From: Hyphomicrobiales bacterium
Lineage (GTDB): Bacteria; Pseudomonadota; Alphaproteobacteria; Rhizobiales; Rhizobiaceae
DNA: 64,000 bases
NCBI GenBank assembly: GCA_900473185.1
Contig: UCKU01000017.1
Coordinates: 1-64,000, forward strand
Direction: 5' to 3'
Below, one piece after another: positions 43,778 through 51,636 of this stretch; the first letter of the stretch is position 1, and each line of letters opens with the position of its first letter. A program made the translations under genes and the position numbers. A model generated the notes under the pieces. The model worked only from the letters and a program-made list of their open reading frames with translations, did no database searches and was not told where the DNA came from.

Positions 43778-45250
43778 TCAGAAGGGCAGCACGTGCGCGG
43801 CGAGATCTTCGGCCGTCAAACCCTTGCCGACGCGATGGCCCGCCTCTCCATGCAGCCAGACAGAAGCGGCGGCTGCCTCGAAGGCCGGCAGGCCCTGGGC
43901 GAGCAGGCCGCCGATGATACCTGCCAGCACATCGCCTGAGCCGGCGGTGGCCAGCCAGACCGGCGCGTTGGTATTGATTAGCGCCCGGCCATCCGGTGAT
44001 GCGATAACGGTATCCGCCCCCTTATAGATGATAGCAGCATTGGCGCGGCTGGCAGCGGCGAGCGCCTTGTCGACCTTGCCCGCCTTCTCGTCGGCGGCAA
44101 TATCGGGAAAGAGGCGAGCAAACTCGCCATCATGCGGCGTCAGCACGAGGCGCGGCACTCCCTTGAACAGCTCGAAAAGAGCCTGCGGATCGCCCTTGAA
44201 GGAGCTGATGCCGTCGGCGTCGAGAACGAGATGACGGTCGCGCAGTAGGGATACGAATTTGCGGGCCTTCTTTCCGATGCCGAAACCGGGACCGAGAACG
44301 AAGGTCTGAAGGCGTGTGTCCTTCAGCCACTCTGCCAATGCTGCTGCATCATCGATGGCGTGCAGCATGACGGCCGTCAGGTGAGCGCTGTTGGCGGAAA
44401 GTGCTTCGGTCGGCGCGGCGATGGTGACGAGCCCTGCCCCGGCCTTCAACCCCGCCATAGCCGACATGCGGGCGGCACCCGTCTTGCTCGCCTCACCCGA
44501 AAATACGACAAGGTGACCACGCTTATATTTGTGAGTCTCCAGTTGCTCGGCCGGAATGACAGCGCGCCATGCGGCAGGTGTGTTCTCGTCGACAAGGCCA
44601 TCCGTCTGTGCCCTGATGATGCGTCCGGGAATGCCAATGTCGAAGACCTCGAGCGTGCCGCAAAGCTCCCTGCCCGGCATCAGCAGATGGCCGGGCTTGC
44701 GGGTCATGAAGGTCACTGTATGCGCCGCTCGGAAGGCGCCGCCGAGCACGGCGCCGGTGCGCCCGTCCAGGCCAGATGGCAGGTCGATGGCGATGACGGG
44801 AGTTCCTGCCTTGCCGACCTTTTGGATCAGATCGGTGACCTCGGACGGCACATCGCGTGCAAGACCGGCTCCGAAGAGGCCGTCGATGATGACATCACCC
44901 TGCTGCTGGTCATAGCGCGCGATATCCTGCCCCTTCAACGCACAGGCTGCCCTAGCGCGGCCCGCATCGCCCTTCAGCTTTTCCGGGTTGCCAAGATGGA
45001 AGATCTCCACTCGTCCACCACTCTCCTGCAGGAGCCGGGCGACGACATAACCGTCACCGCCATTGTTGCCGGGACCGCAGAACACCGCGAAACGTTGTGC
45101 GCCGGGATAAAGACGCAATGCTGCAGCGGCGACCGCGGCACCTGCCTTTTCCATCAGGCCATAGGAATCGATTCCGGATACGGCTGCAGCCTTATCGGCC
45201 GCAGCCATTTCGACAGGTGTCAGAAGAAGATCGGCGAGACGTTTGCTCAT
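43778..45250 (-). CDS. nnr: Bifunctional NAD(P)H-hydrate repair enzyme (epimerase plus ADP/ATP-dependent dehydratase)
   Basis: The 490-residue protein fuses two repair enzymes. Residues about 1-210 are the YjeF_N epimerase (FCGPGNNGGDGYVVARLL, IDGLFGAGLARDV, IDLPSGLDG) that interconverts R and S NAD(P)HX. Residues about 225-490 are the ribokinase-fold dehydratase (KRGHLVVFSGEASKTGAARMSA, LTPHDGEFARLFPD, WLATAGSGDVLAGIIGGL) that restores NAD(P)H. I prefer the ATG at 45250 over an upstream TTG. It points away from glnB, with a 344-bp regulatory region between. Confidence 0.94.
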   Translation of the reverse strand: MSKRLADLLLTPVEMAAADKAAAVSGIDSYGLMEKAGAAVAAAALRLYPGAQRFAVFCGPGNNGGDGYVVARLLQESGGRVEIFHLGNPEKLKGDAGRARAACALKGQDIARYDQQQGDVIIDGLFGAGLARDVPSEVTDLIQKVGKAGTPVIAIDLPSGLDGRTGAVLGGAFRAAHTVTFMTRKPGHLLMPGRELCGTLEVFDIGIPGRIIRAQTDGLVDENTPAAWRAVIPAEQLETHKYKRGHLVVFSGEASKTGAARMSAMAGLKAGAGLVTIAAPTEALSANSAHLTAVMLHAIDDAAALAEWLKDTRLQTFVLGPGFGIGKKARKFVSLLRDRHLVLDADGISSFKGDPQALFELFKGVPRLVLTPHDGEFARLFPDIAADEKAGKVDKALAAASRANAAIIYKGADTVIASPDGRALINTNAPVWLATAGSGDVLAGIIGGLLAQGLPAFEAAAASVWLHGEAGHRVGKGLTAEDLAAHVLPF

Positions 45251-45518
45251 GCCCCTATTCAATTCAAAAAGCGCCTAAAAAACAACCGCATGATTGCCAA
45301 AACAAAAGAGCAAATATTGTGCAATTGCCTATTTTTTGGCCTCTCCGTAACGAACCACAAGAAATTATGAGTCGAGCGATTTTTTCAATTTTCGCGTCAT
45401 TTTTGATCAAAACGCACTATTGTTCACCTCGTTCTTCATCAAAACGACACGGAAACGCGGGCAAACAAGGTCGCGCGCACAAAATTCCGCGATTTTTTGC
45501 GTGAGATGGATTTCAAAC

Positions 45519-45534
45519 TGGCACGATATCTGCA
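45519..45534 (+). promoter_or_regulatory. Sigma-54 promoter of glnB-glnA
   Basis: TGGCACGATATCTGCA matches the sigma-54 -24/-12 consensus with GG-N10-GC spacing (GG at 45520-45521, GC at 45532-45533), 60 bp before the glnB ATG. Nitrogen control of glnBA through RpoN and NtrC is known in Rhizobium. I could not identify a clear NtrC enhancer in the AT-rich 250 bp upstream. Confidence 0.85.
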
Positions 45535-45594
45535 TCATATCCCGCGAGCGGGAAGGTTCCTGCTGTAACGGGAGAAGCGGAGAGACATTTTCTC

Positions 45595-45933
45595 ATGAAA
45601 AAGATCGAAGCGATCATTAAGCCTTTCAAGCTGGACGAGGTGAAGGAAGCCCTTCAGGAAGTCGGTCTGCAGGGTATCACTGTCACGGAAGCGAAGGGCT
45701 TCGGTCGCCAGAAGGGCCATACCGAACTCTACCGCGGCGCAGAATATGTCGTCGATTTCCTGCCGAAGGTGAAGGTTGAGGTCGTGCTCGCAGATGAAAA
45801 CGCGGAGGCCGTCATCGACGCGATCCGCAAGGCCGCGCAAACGGGGCGCATCGGCGACGGAAAGATTTTCGTTTCCAACGTCGAAGAGGTCATCCGCATC
45901 CGCACCGGTGAAACCGGTATCGATGCCATCTGA
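45595..45933 (+). CDS. glnB: Nitrogen regulatory protein P-II
   Basis: The 112-residue trimeric signal protein binds ATP, ADP and 2-oxoglutarate and reports nitrogen state to the NtrB kinase and to the adenylyltransferase of glutamine synthetase. The T-loop is complete with Tyr51, the uridylylation site (LYRGAEYVVDFLPK), and the C-terminal signature GRIGDGKIFVSNVEEVIRIR is present. GGAGAAG lies upstream of the ATG. glnA follows after 78 bp on the same strand. Confidence 0.97.
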   Translation: MKKIEAIIKPFKLDEVKEALQEVGLQGITVTEAKGFGRQKGHTELYRGAEYVVDFLPKVKVEVVLADENAEAVIDAIRKAAQTGRIGDGKIFVSNVEEVIRIRTGETGIDAI

Positions 45934-46011
45934 CCGGCTTTGCCTTCGGCGAAGCTTGACCATCCTCATCGCACATAACGTAACATCATCACAAAACAGA
46001 GGAAGCATCTT

Positions 46012-47421
46012 ATGGCGAGTGCAAGCGAAATCCTGAAGCAGATCAAGGACAACGACGTGAAGTTCGTCGACCTGCGCTTCACCGATCCCAAGGGCAAGCT
46101 GCAGCACGTTACGATGGACATAGCCTGCGTCGATGAAGACATGTTCGCCGACGGCGTCATGTTCGACGGTTCCTCGATCGGCGGCTGGAAGGCCATCAAC
46201 GAGTCCGACATGGTGCTGATGCCCGACACGGACACGGTGCACATGGACCCCTTCTTCGCTCAGTCGACCATGGTCATCGTCTGCGACATCCTCGACCCGG
46301 TTTCCGGCGAAGCCTATAACCGCGATCCGCGCGGCACCGCCAAGAAGGCCGAAGCCTATCTGAAGGCATCCGGCATCGGCGACACGATCTTTGTCGGCCC
46401 GGAAGCCGAATTCTTCGTCTTCGACGACGTCAAGTACAAGGCCGATCCGTACAACACCGGCTTCAAGCTCGACTCCACCGAACTGCCGTCGAACGACGAC
46501 ACCGATTACGAAACCGGCAATCTCGGCCACCGTCCGCGCGTCAAGGGCGGCTACTTCCCGGTTCCGCCCGTCGACAGCGCCCAGGACATGCGTTCGGAAA
46601 TGCTGACGGTTCTCTCCGAAATGGGCGTCGTCGTCGAGAAGCACCACCACGAAGTGGCTGCCGCCCAGCACGAACTCGGCATCAAGTTCGACACGCTCGT
46701 TCGCAACGCCGACAAGATGCAGATCTACAAGTACGTCGTTCATCAGGTCGCCAATGCCTATGGCAAGACGGCAACCTTCATGCCGAAGCCGATCTTCGGC
46801 GATAACGGCTCGGGCATGCACGTGCACCAGTCGATCTGGAAGGGCGGAAAGCCGACCTTTGCCGGTGACGAATATGCAGGCCTTTCCGAAACCTGCCTCT
46901 ACTATATCGGCGGCATCATCAAGCATGCCAAGGCGATCAACGCCTTCACCAATCCGTCGACGAACTCCTACAAGCGTCTCGTCCCGGGTTATGAGGCTCC
47001 GGTACTGCTCGCCTATTCGGCCCGCAACCGCTCGGCCTCCTGCCGCATTCCGTTCGGCTCCAACCCGAAGGCCAAGCGCGTCGAAGTTCGCTTCCCGGAT
47101 CCGACCGCCAACCCCTACCTCGCCTTCGCCGCCATGCTGATGGCCGGTCTCGATGGCATCAAGAACAAAATCCATCCCGGCAAGGCCATGGACAAGGATC
47201 TCTACGACCTGCCGCCGAAGGAACTCAAGAAGATCCCGACCGTCTGCGGCTCACTGCGCGAAGCGCTCGAAAGCCTCGACAAGGATCGCAAGTTCCTGAC
47301 CGCCGGCGGCGTCTTCGACGACGACCAGATCGATGCCTTCATCGAGCTGAAGATGGCCGAGGTGATGCGTTTCGAAATGACGCCGCATCCGGTCGAATAC
47401 GACATGTACTACTCGGCATAA
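46012..47421 (+). CDS. glnA: Glutamine synthetase type I
   Basis: The 469-residue enzyme makes glutamine from glutamate, ammonia and ATP as a dodecamer. Seen are the N-terminal beta-grasp domain with FDGSSIGGWKAINESDM, the metal and substrate motifs GPEAEFFVFDD and NGSGMHVHQSIWKGG, the latch segment, and the adenylylation Tyr398 (DLYDLPPKE), so it can be switched off by GlnE. It shares a sigma-54 promoter with glnB and ends at a strong terminator. Confidence 0.98.
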   Translation: MASASEILKQIKDNDVKFVDLRFTDPKGKLQHVTMDIACVDEDMFADGVMFDGSSIGGWKAINESDMVLMPDTDTVHMDPFFAQSTMVIVCDILDPVSGEAYNRDPRGTAKKAEAYLKASGIGDTIFVGPEAEFFVFDDVKYKADPYNTGFKLDSTELPSNDDTDYETGNLGHRPRVKGGYFPVPPVDSAQDMRSEMLTVLSEMGVVVEKHHHEVAAAQHELGIKFDTLVRNADKMQIYKYVVHQVANAYGKTATFMPKPIFGDNGSGMHVHQSIWKGGKPTFAGDEYAGLSETCLYYIGGIIKHAKAINAFTNPSTNSYKRLVPGYEAPVLLAYSARNRSASCRIPFGSNPKAKRVEVRFPDPTANPYLAFAAMLMAGLDGIKNKIHPGKAMDKDLYDLPPKELKKIPTVCGSLREALESLDKDRKFLTAGGVFDDDQIDAFIELKMAEVMRFEMTPHPVEYDMYYSA

Positions 47422-47431
47422 GATGAGACAT

Positions 47432-47457
47432 GAAAGCCCCGGTTCGCCGGGGCTTTC
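47432..47457 (+). terminator. Intrinsic terminator of glnA
   Basis: GAAAGCCCCGG (47432-47442) and CCGGGGCTTTC (47447-47457) form an 11-bp stem around a TTCG tetraloop, 10 bases after the stop codon, with a T-rich end. Confidence 0.9.
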
Positions 47458-47576
47458 TTCGATCCGGAGGCCATGAAGGCCGATGGGCAGAGATGACAGT
47501 CATGTGACGAAATCCCGCAAAAATCTTGATTTGCGGGGGACCGATCACCAAATCAGGTGAGAAAGGAAGTCGTACC

Positions 47577-47906
47577 ATGAAAGAAAGAGTTGCAAAGTTT
47601 AGTATAGGCGAAGTGGTTCGGCACAAGGTTTTTCCGTTTCGCGGCGTCATCTTCGACGTTGATCCGGAGTTCGCGAATACGGAAGAATGGTGGAATTCCA
47701 TTCCCGCGGAAGTCCGCCCGAGCAAAGACCAGCCGTTCTACCATCTGCTTGCAGAGAACGACGATAGCGAATATGTCGCCTACGTTTCCGAGCAGAACTT
47801 GGTGAGCGACGAGAGCGACACGCCGCTTCGCAATCCGCAGGTCGAGCAGATCTTCGACCGCGGCCCGACGGGCCAGTTCAAACCCAAGATGAGCTTCGCC
47901 CACTAA
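47577..47906 (+). CDS. hspQ: Heat shock protein HspQ
   Basis: The 109-residue protein matches the HspQ/YccV hemimethylated-DNA-binding-like fold: AKFSIGEVVRHKVFPFRGVIFDVDPEF, then DQPFYHLLAENDDSEYVAYVSEQNL. In E. coli it is a heat shock protein that helps Lon and others degrade proteins. The ATG at 47577 has AAGGAAG upstream. A terminator follows. I found no clear RpoH promoter. Confidence 0.93.
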   Translation: MKERVAKFSIGEVVRHKVFPFRGVIFDVDPEFANTEEWWNSIPAEVRPSKDQPFYHLLAENDDSEYVAYVSEQNLVSDESDTPLRNPQVEQIFDRGPTGQFKPKMSFAH

Positions 47907-47927
47907 GTCGGACATCAAAATCCATCA

Positions 47928-47957
47928 AGGCCCCGCATGTCGGGGCCTTTCTTTTTG
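47928..47957 (+). terminator. Intrinsic terminator of hspQ
   Basis: AAGGCCCCG (47928-47936) pairs with CGGGGCCTT (47942-47950), followed by TTCTTTTTGG. It lies 21 bases after the hspQ stop codon. Confidence 0.88.
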
Positions 47958-47963
47958 GCAATA

Positions 47964-47991
47964 AAAAACCCGGCTCGAAACCGGGTTTTTC
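47964..47991 (-). terminator. Terminator of the IalB gene (bidirectional stem)
   Basis: AAAAACCCGG (47965-47974) and CCGGGTTTTT (47982-47991) form a symmetric hairpin with A and T tracts on both sides, 22 bases after the stop of the minus-strand IalB gene and just past the hspQ terminator. Two terminators thus separate the convergent genes. Confidence 0.87.
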
Positions 47992-48013
47992 AAGGAATTC
48001 CTGAAGGCCCTGA

Positions 48014-48685
48014 TTACTGGGCCTTTGCTGCCTTCTGGGCATCTTCCAGCTTCTTGCGGGCCTCTTCAGCCTTCTTCTGCATGCTGTCCTGCAGGCTGCG
48101 CTGGCTTTCGGCAAGCTTCGATTCGGAAACCGGCTCGCCATCATAGGCGCCCGTGAAGCCTTCGAGCGAAACCTTGATCGGGTTCGGAGCACGGCGGAAG
48201 TTGATCGAGGTGAAGACCACGTCGCTGCCCTTCTTGAGGCTTGCGATCATGGCATCCGTCAGCGGAATTTCAGCCGTGCACTTGTCCGGCAGGCAGACGG
48301 CGTAGTCGAGCTTCTGGCCCTTGCCGCCGTCGATCTGCATCGCAATGCCCGGCGGGATCAGGCGTGCAGCCGGAACCGAGACCTGAAGGATCTTGCGGTT
48401 GATCTTGCCGGAAACCGAGATCAGGCCAACAGCCGTCACCAGCTGGCCGCCATTGGCGAGAACCAGATTCTGAACAACGCAGATGTCGTTGTCTTCCTGC
48501 TTGCTGCAGGTCTTGTACCAGCCGAGGCGCGGTGCGCCGACGGCCTGTGCGGGAGCGTCAGCCGACGCTGCCGGAGCCTGGGCGGCCGCATCCTGTGCGA
48601 AGGACGAGACCGGAGCCGAAGCGCCGAAGATCACTGCCATAACGGACAGTGCTGCCCGCATTTTCTTTTCAGACTTGAACATCAT
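48014..48685 (-). CDS. Invasion associated locus B (IalB) family periplasmic protein
   Basis: The 223-residue protein has a signal peptide (LSVMAVIFGASAPVSSFA) and an Ala/Pro-rich linker, then the IalB domain (residues about 50-180: LGWYKTCSKQEDNDICVVQN, VSVPAARLIPPGIAMQIDGGKGQKLDYAVCLPDKCTAEI) with four conserved Cys that can form disulfides. A C-terminal helix (ESQRSLQDSMQKKAEEARKKL) is added. IalB aids red-cell invasion in Bartonella; in free-living rhizobia the family is common and its role is unknown. Confidence 0.88.
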   Translation of the reverse strand: MMFKSEKKMRAALSVMAVIFGASAPVSSFAQDAAAQAPAASADAPAQAVGAPRLGWYKTCSKQEDNDICVVQNLVLANGGQLVTAVGLISVSGKINRKILQVSVPAARLIPPGIAMQIDGGKGQKLDYAVCLPDKCTAEIPLTDAMIASLKKGSDVVFTSINFRRAPNPIKVSLEGFTGAYDGEPVSESKLAESQRSLQDSMQKKAEEARKKLEDAQKAAKAQ

Positions 48686-48969
48686 AACGAATTCCGTCTC
48701 CTGATATCCGTTTCGGGGCTACGTTCGGCCGCCCCTACCACCGGGTCGTTCGGCACTCCACCTCTTAAAAAAATAAGGCAAATGCATGACCCCAAAACTT
48801 CGGGTCACGTGTTACATCGCAGCGTTGAAGATATCCAGCATTTCTTTGGCAATTTCGCGGGCATTTTGGCACATAGGTAAAGAAAGCGGCGACCGCGGTT
48901 GGAATTGAGCGCTCCCATGCTACCCTTCCGGCGAATCGTGCCCGTCGCCACGCATCAAGGAATTTCAGA

Positions 48970-50772
48970 ATGCTTCGGATCGTCCTCCTCGCCGCTTTCA
49001 CGCTTATCGGCGGTGCCGCCACCGCAGAACCCGTGCATGGTATCGCCATGCACGGTTCGGCAGCGCTGCCTGCGGATTACAAGCACTTCCCTTACGTCAA
49101 TCCCGACGTGAAGAAGGGCGGGAAAATCACCTACGGCGTGGTCGGCACTTTCGACAGTTTAAACCCCTTTATCCTGAAAAGCATGCGCACGACGGCGCGC
49201 GGCATGTGGGATCCGCAATTCGGTAACCTCATCTATGAATCCATGCTGCAGCGTTCGAGCGACGAGCCCTTCACGCTCTACGGCCTGCTGGCGGAAAAGG
49301 TGGAATGGGATGAAGACCGCACCTTCATCCAGTTCAACCTCAATCCGAAGGCCAGGTGGTCGGACGGGCAGCCGGTCACGCCCGAAGACGTGATCTTTTC
49401 CTTCGAGCTGCTGCGCGACAAGGGGCGCGTGCCCTTCTCCAGCCGCCTCAATCTCGTTTCAAAGATGGAGAAGGTTGGCGACCATAGCGTGCGCTTCACC
49501 TTCAACGAAAAGGCAGACCGCGAGACGCCGATGATCTTCGGCCTGTTTCCTATCCTGCCGAAACATGCGATCAATCCTGATAGCTTCGACCGCAGCTCGC
49601 TCACGCCGCCCATCGGTTCCGGTCCTTATAAGATCAAGAGCCTGAAGCCAGGCGAAAGCATCACCTATGAGCGCGACCCGAATTACTGGGGCAAGGACAT
49701 TCCGGCCAAGGTCGGCATGGACAATTACGACCAGCTCACGGTGCAGTATTTCCTGCAGGATACGACGCTTTTCGAGGCCTTCAAGAAAGGCGACGTCGAT
49801 ATCTATCTGGAAGGCAATCCGGGGCATTGGGCCAATGCCTATGATTTCCCGGCCGCAACGTCGGGCGCGGTTGTGAAGGATGTGTTCAAGCCGAAACTGC
49901 CGAGCGGCATGCTCGGCTTCGTCTTCAATACGCGGCGTCCGATCTTTAGTGATATCAAGGTACGCGAGGGCCTGTCACTGGTCTTCGATTTCGAATGGGC
50001 CAACAAGAACCTCTATTCCGGCGCTTATAAGCGCACACAAAGCTTCTGGCAGAACTCTGATCTGTCGAGCTTTGGAGTTCCGGCGGATGCGCGTGAGCTG
50101 ACGCTGCTCGGAACGATCAAGGACCAGATCGACCCCGCCATCCTTGACGGCAGCTACAAGCTGCCGGTGACCGATGGCTCGGGACGCGACCGCAACGTGC
50201 TGAGGCAGGCTGTCGACCTCCTGAAACAAGGGGGCTACACGATCCAGGGCGGCAAGATGGCCGATCAGAGCGGCAAGCAGCTCTCCTTCGAAATCATGAC
50301 CCAGAATGCTGACCAGGAGAAGCTCGCCGTCGCCTACCAGCGATCGCTGCAGACGATCGGTGTCGCCGCGTCGATCCGCACTGTCGACGATTCGCAGTAT
50401 CAGAGCCGCACGAACAGCTTCGACTATGACATGATCATGAAGGCCTACACCTCATCGCTGTCACCCGGCAACGAGCAGCTTGGCCGCTGGTCGTCGGCTG
50501 CCCGCACGCGTGAAGGGACGGACAGTTTCGCCGGGGCCAACGATCCCAATCTCGATACGCTGATCGATCATCTGCTGCGCTCGCGCTCGACGGAGGATTT
50601 TACGGCTTCCGTCCGCTCCTATGACCGGCTGCTGCTCTCCAGTCACTATGTGCTACCCCTCTACCACATCGATCAGCAGTGGGTGGCGCGCAACAAGCGC
50701 ATCGGCCACCCGGATGCGGTGCCGCTCTATGGCTATCAGTTGCAGACATGGTGGGATACGAGCGCGCAATAA
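48970..50772 (+). CDS. Extracellular solute-binding protein family 5 (oligopeptide/YejA-like)
   Basis: The 600-residue periplasmic protein has a signal peptide (MLRIVLLAAFTLIGGAATA) and the family 5 fold: GGKITYGVVGTFDSLNPF, LAEKVEWDEDRTFIQFNLNPKARWSDGQPVTPEDVIFSFE, and PILPKHAIN. It most resembles YejA-type proteins for peptides or microcin C-like compounds. No permease or ATPase genes are adjacent, so it must work with a transporter encoded elsewhere or stand alone. The frnE-like gene follows 126 bp on. Confidence 0.88.
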   Translation: MLRIVLLAAFTLIGGAATAEPVHGIAMHGSAALPADYKHFPYVNPDVKKGGKITYGVVGTFDSLNPFILKSMRTTARGMWDPQFGNLIYESMLQRSSDEPFTLYGLLAEKVEWDEDRTFIQFNLNPKARWSDGQPVTPEDVIFSFELLRDKGRVPFSSRLNLVSKMEKVGDHSVRFTFNEKADRETPMIFGLFPILPKHAINPDSFDRSSLTPPIGSGPYKIKSLKPGESITYERDPNYWGKDIPAKVGMDNYDQLTVQYFLQDTTLFEAFKKGDVDIYLEGNPGHWANAYDFPAATSGAVVKDVFKPKLPSGMLGFVFNTRRPIFSDIKVREGLSLVFDFEWANKNLYSGAYKRTQSFWQNSDLSSFGVPADARELTLLGTIKDQIDPAILDGSYKLPVTDGSGRDRNVLRQAVDLLKQGGYTIQGGKMADQSGKQLSFEIMTQNADQEKLAVAYQRSLQTIGVAASIRTVDDSQYQSRTNSFDYDMIMKAYTSSLSPGNEQLGRWSSAARTREGTDSFAGANDPNLDTLIDHLLRSRSTEDFTASVRSYDRLLLSSHYVLPLYHIDQQWVARNKRIGHPDAVPLYGYQLQTWWDTSAQ

Positions 50773-50898
50773 TCACATCATCAGGCGCGTCGTTCTATTT
50801 CCTTTCTCTTGCCTCGACCTTCCTCTAAAGATCGTCGAAAACATCTTCTATGCGAGCGAGCCAACCGTCATTGAGGGATGGCAGAATAAGGAATCACA

Positions 50899-51570
50899 AT
50901 GGAACGCATCACCATCGACGTTGTCTCTGATGTCGTCTGCCCCTGGTGCTATCTCGGCAAGGCGCGGCTGGAGCTGGCGATCGCCGAGGTGCAGGATGAA
51001 ATCGGTGTCGATATCAACTGGCGCCCCTATCGCCTCAACCCGGATTATCCGCCCGAAGGCGTCGACCAGAAAAAGATGCTGGAGCAGAAACTCGGTGGCG
51101 CCGAACGCGTGGCTGAGGCGCACAAGATGCTGACCGGCTATGGCCGCGATGTCGGCATCAAGTTCAATTTCGAGGCCATCAAGATCGGACCGAATACGCT
51201 CGATGCGCACCGCCTGATCCACTGGGCTGGTGTCGAGGACCGGCAGAAGCAGGAGGCAGTCGTTTCGGCGCTGTTCAAGGCCAATTTCGAGGAAGGCCGC
51301 AATCTCGGCGATCACGAAGTGCTGCTCGATATTGCCGAGAAGGCCGGCCTGCAGCGCTCGGTCATTGCCGCCCTGCTCGCTTCGGACGCCGACAGCAGCG
51401 TCATTCTCTCGGAAATCGACGCAGCGCAGCGCATGGGTGTCAACGGGGTGCCGTTCTTCATCTTCGACCAGCAATATGCCGTCAGCGGCGCGCAGACACC
51501 GGATGTGCTGGCAGGCGCTCTCCGGGAGATTGCCGCAGCTAAGGCCGAAGCACGCGCTGGGATGAACTGA
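50899..51570 (+). CDS. FrnE-like DsbA family oxidoreductase
   Basis: The 223-residue thioredoxin-fold protein has the active site CPWC (VVCPWCYLGK, residues 14-17) and a helical insertion typical of FrnE/HCCA isomerase relatives, then MGVNGVPFFIFDQQYAVSGAQ with the cis-Pro. It has no signal peptide, so it works in the cytoplasm, perhaps in redox or stress response. It converges on mfd across a shared hairpin. Confidence 0.92.
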   Translation: MERITIDVVSDVVCPWCYLGKARLELAIAEVQDEIGVDINWRPYRLNPDYPPEGVDQKKMLEQKLGGAERVAEAHKMLTGYGRDVGIKFNFEAIKIGPNTLDAHRLIHWAGVEDRQKQEAVVSALFKANFEEGRNLGDHEVLLDIAEKAGLQRSVIAALLASDADSSVILSEIDAAQRMGVNGVPFFIFDQQYAVSGAQTPDVLAGALREIAAAKAEARAGMN

Positions 51571-51608
51571 CGCGCGTCAGCAATCGACAAACTGAAAAAC
51601 GCAGTCGG

Positions 51609-51636
51609 GGGCAGTCCGGTTTTCGCCGGGCTGCCC
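51609..51636. terminator. Bidirectional stem-loop between the FrnE-like gene and mfd
   Basis: GGGCAGTCCGG (51609-51619) and CCGGGCTGCCC (51626-51636) form an 11-bp stem with one GT pair and a TTTTCG loop, directly before the mfd stop codon on the other strand and 38 bases after the stop of the upstream gene. An A tract at 51590-51600 gives the T run for minus-strand ending. Confidence 0.75.

Noticed and set aside
45535..47175. 546-codon minus-strand open frame across glnB and glnA
   Set aside because: Antisense shadow; the plus-strand genes are conserved and have promoter, ribosome sites and terminator.
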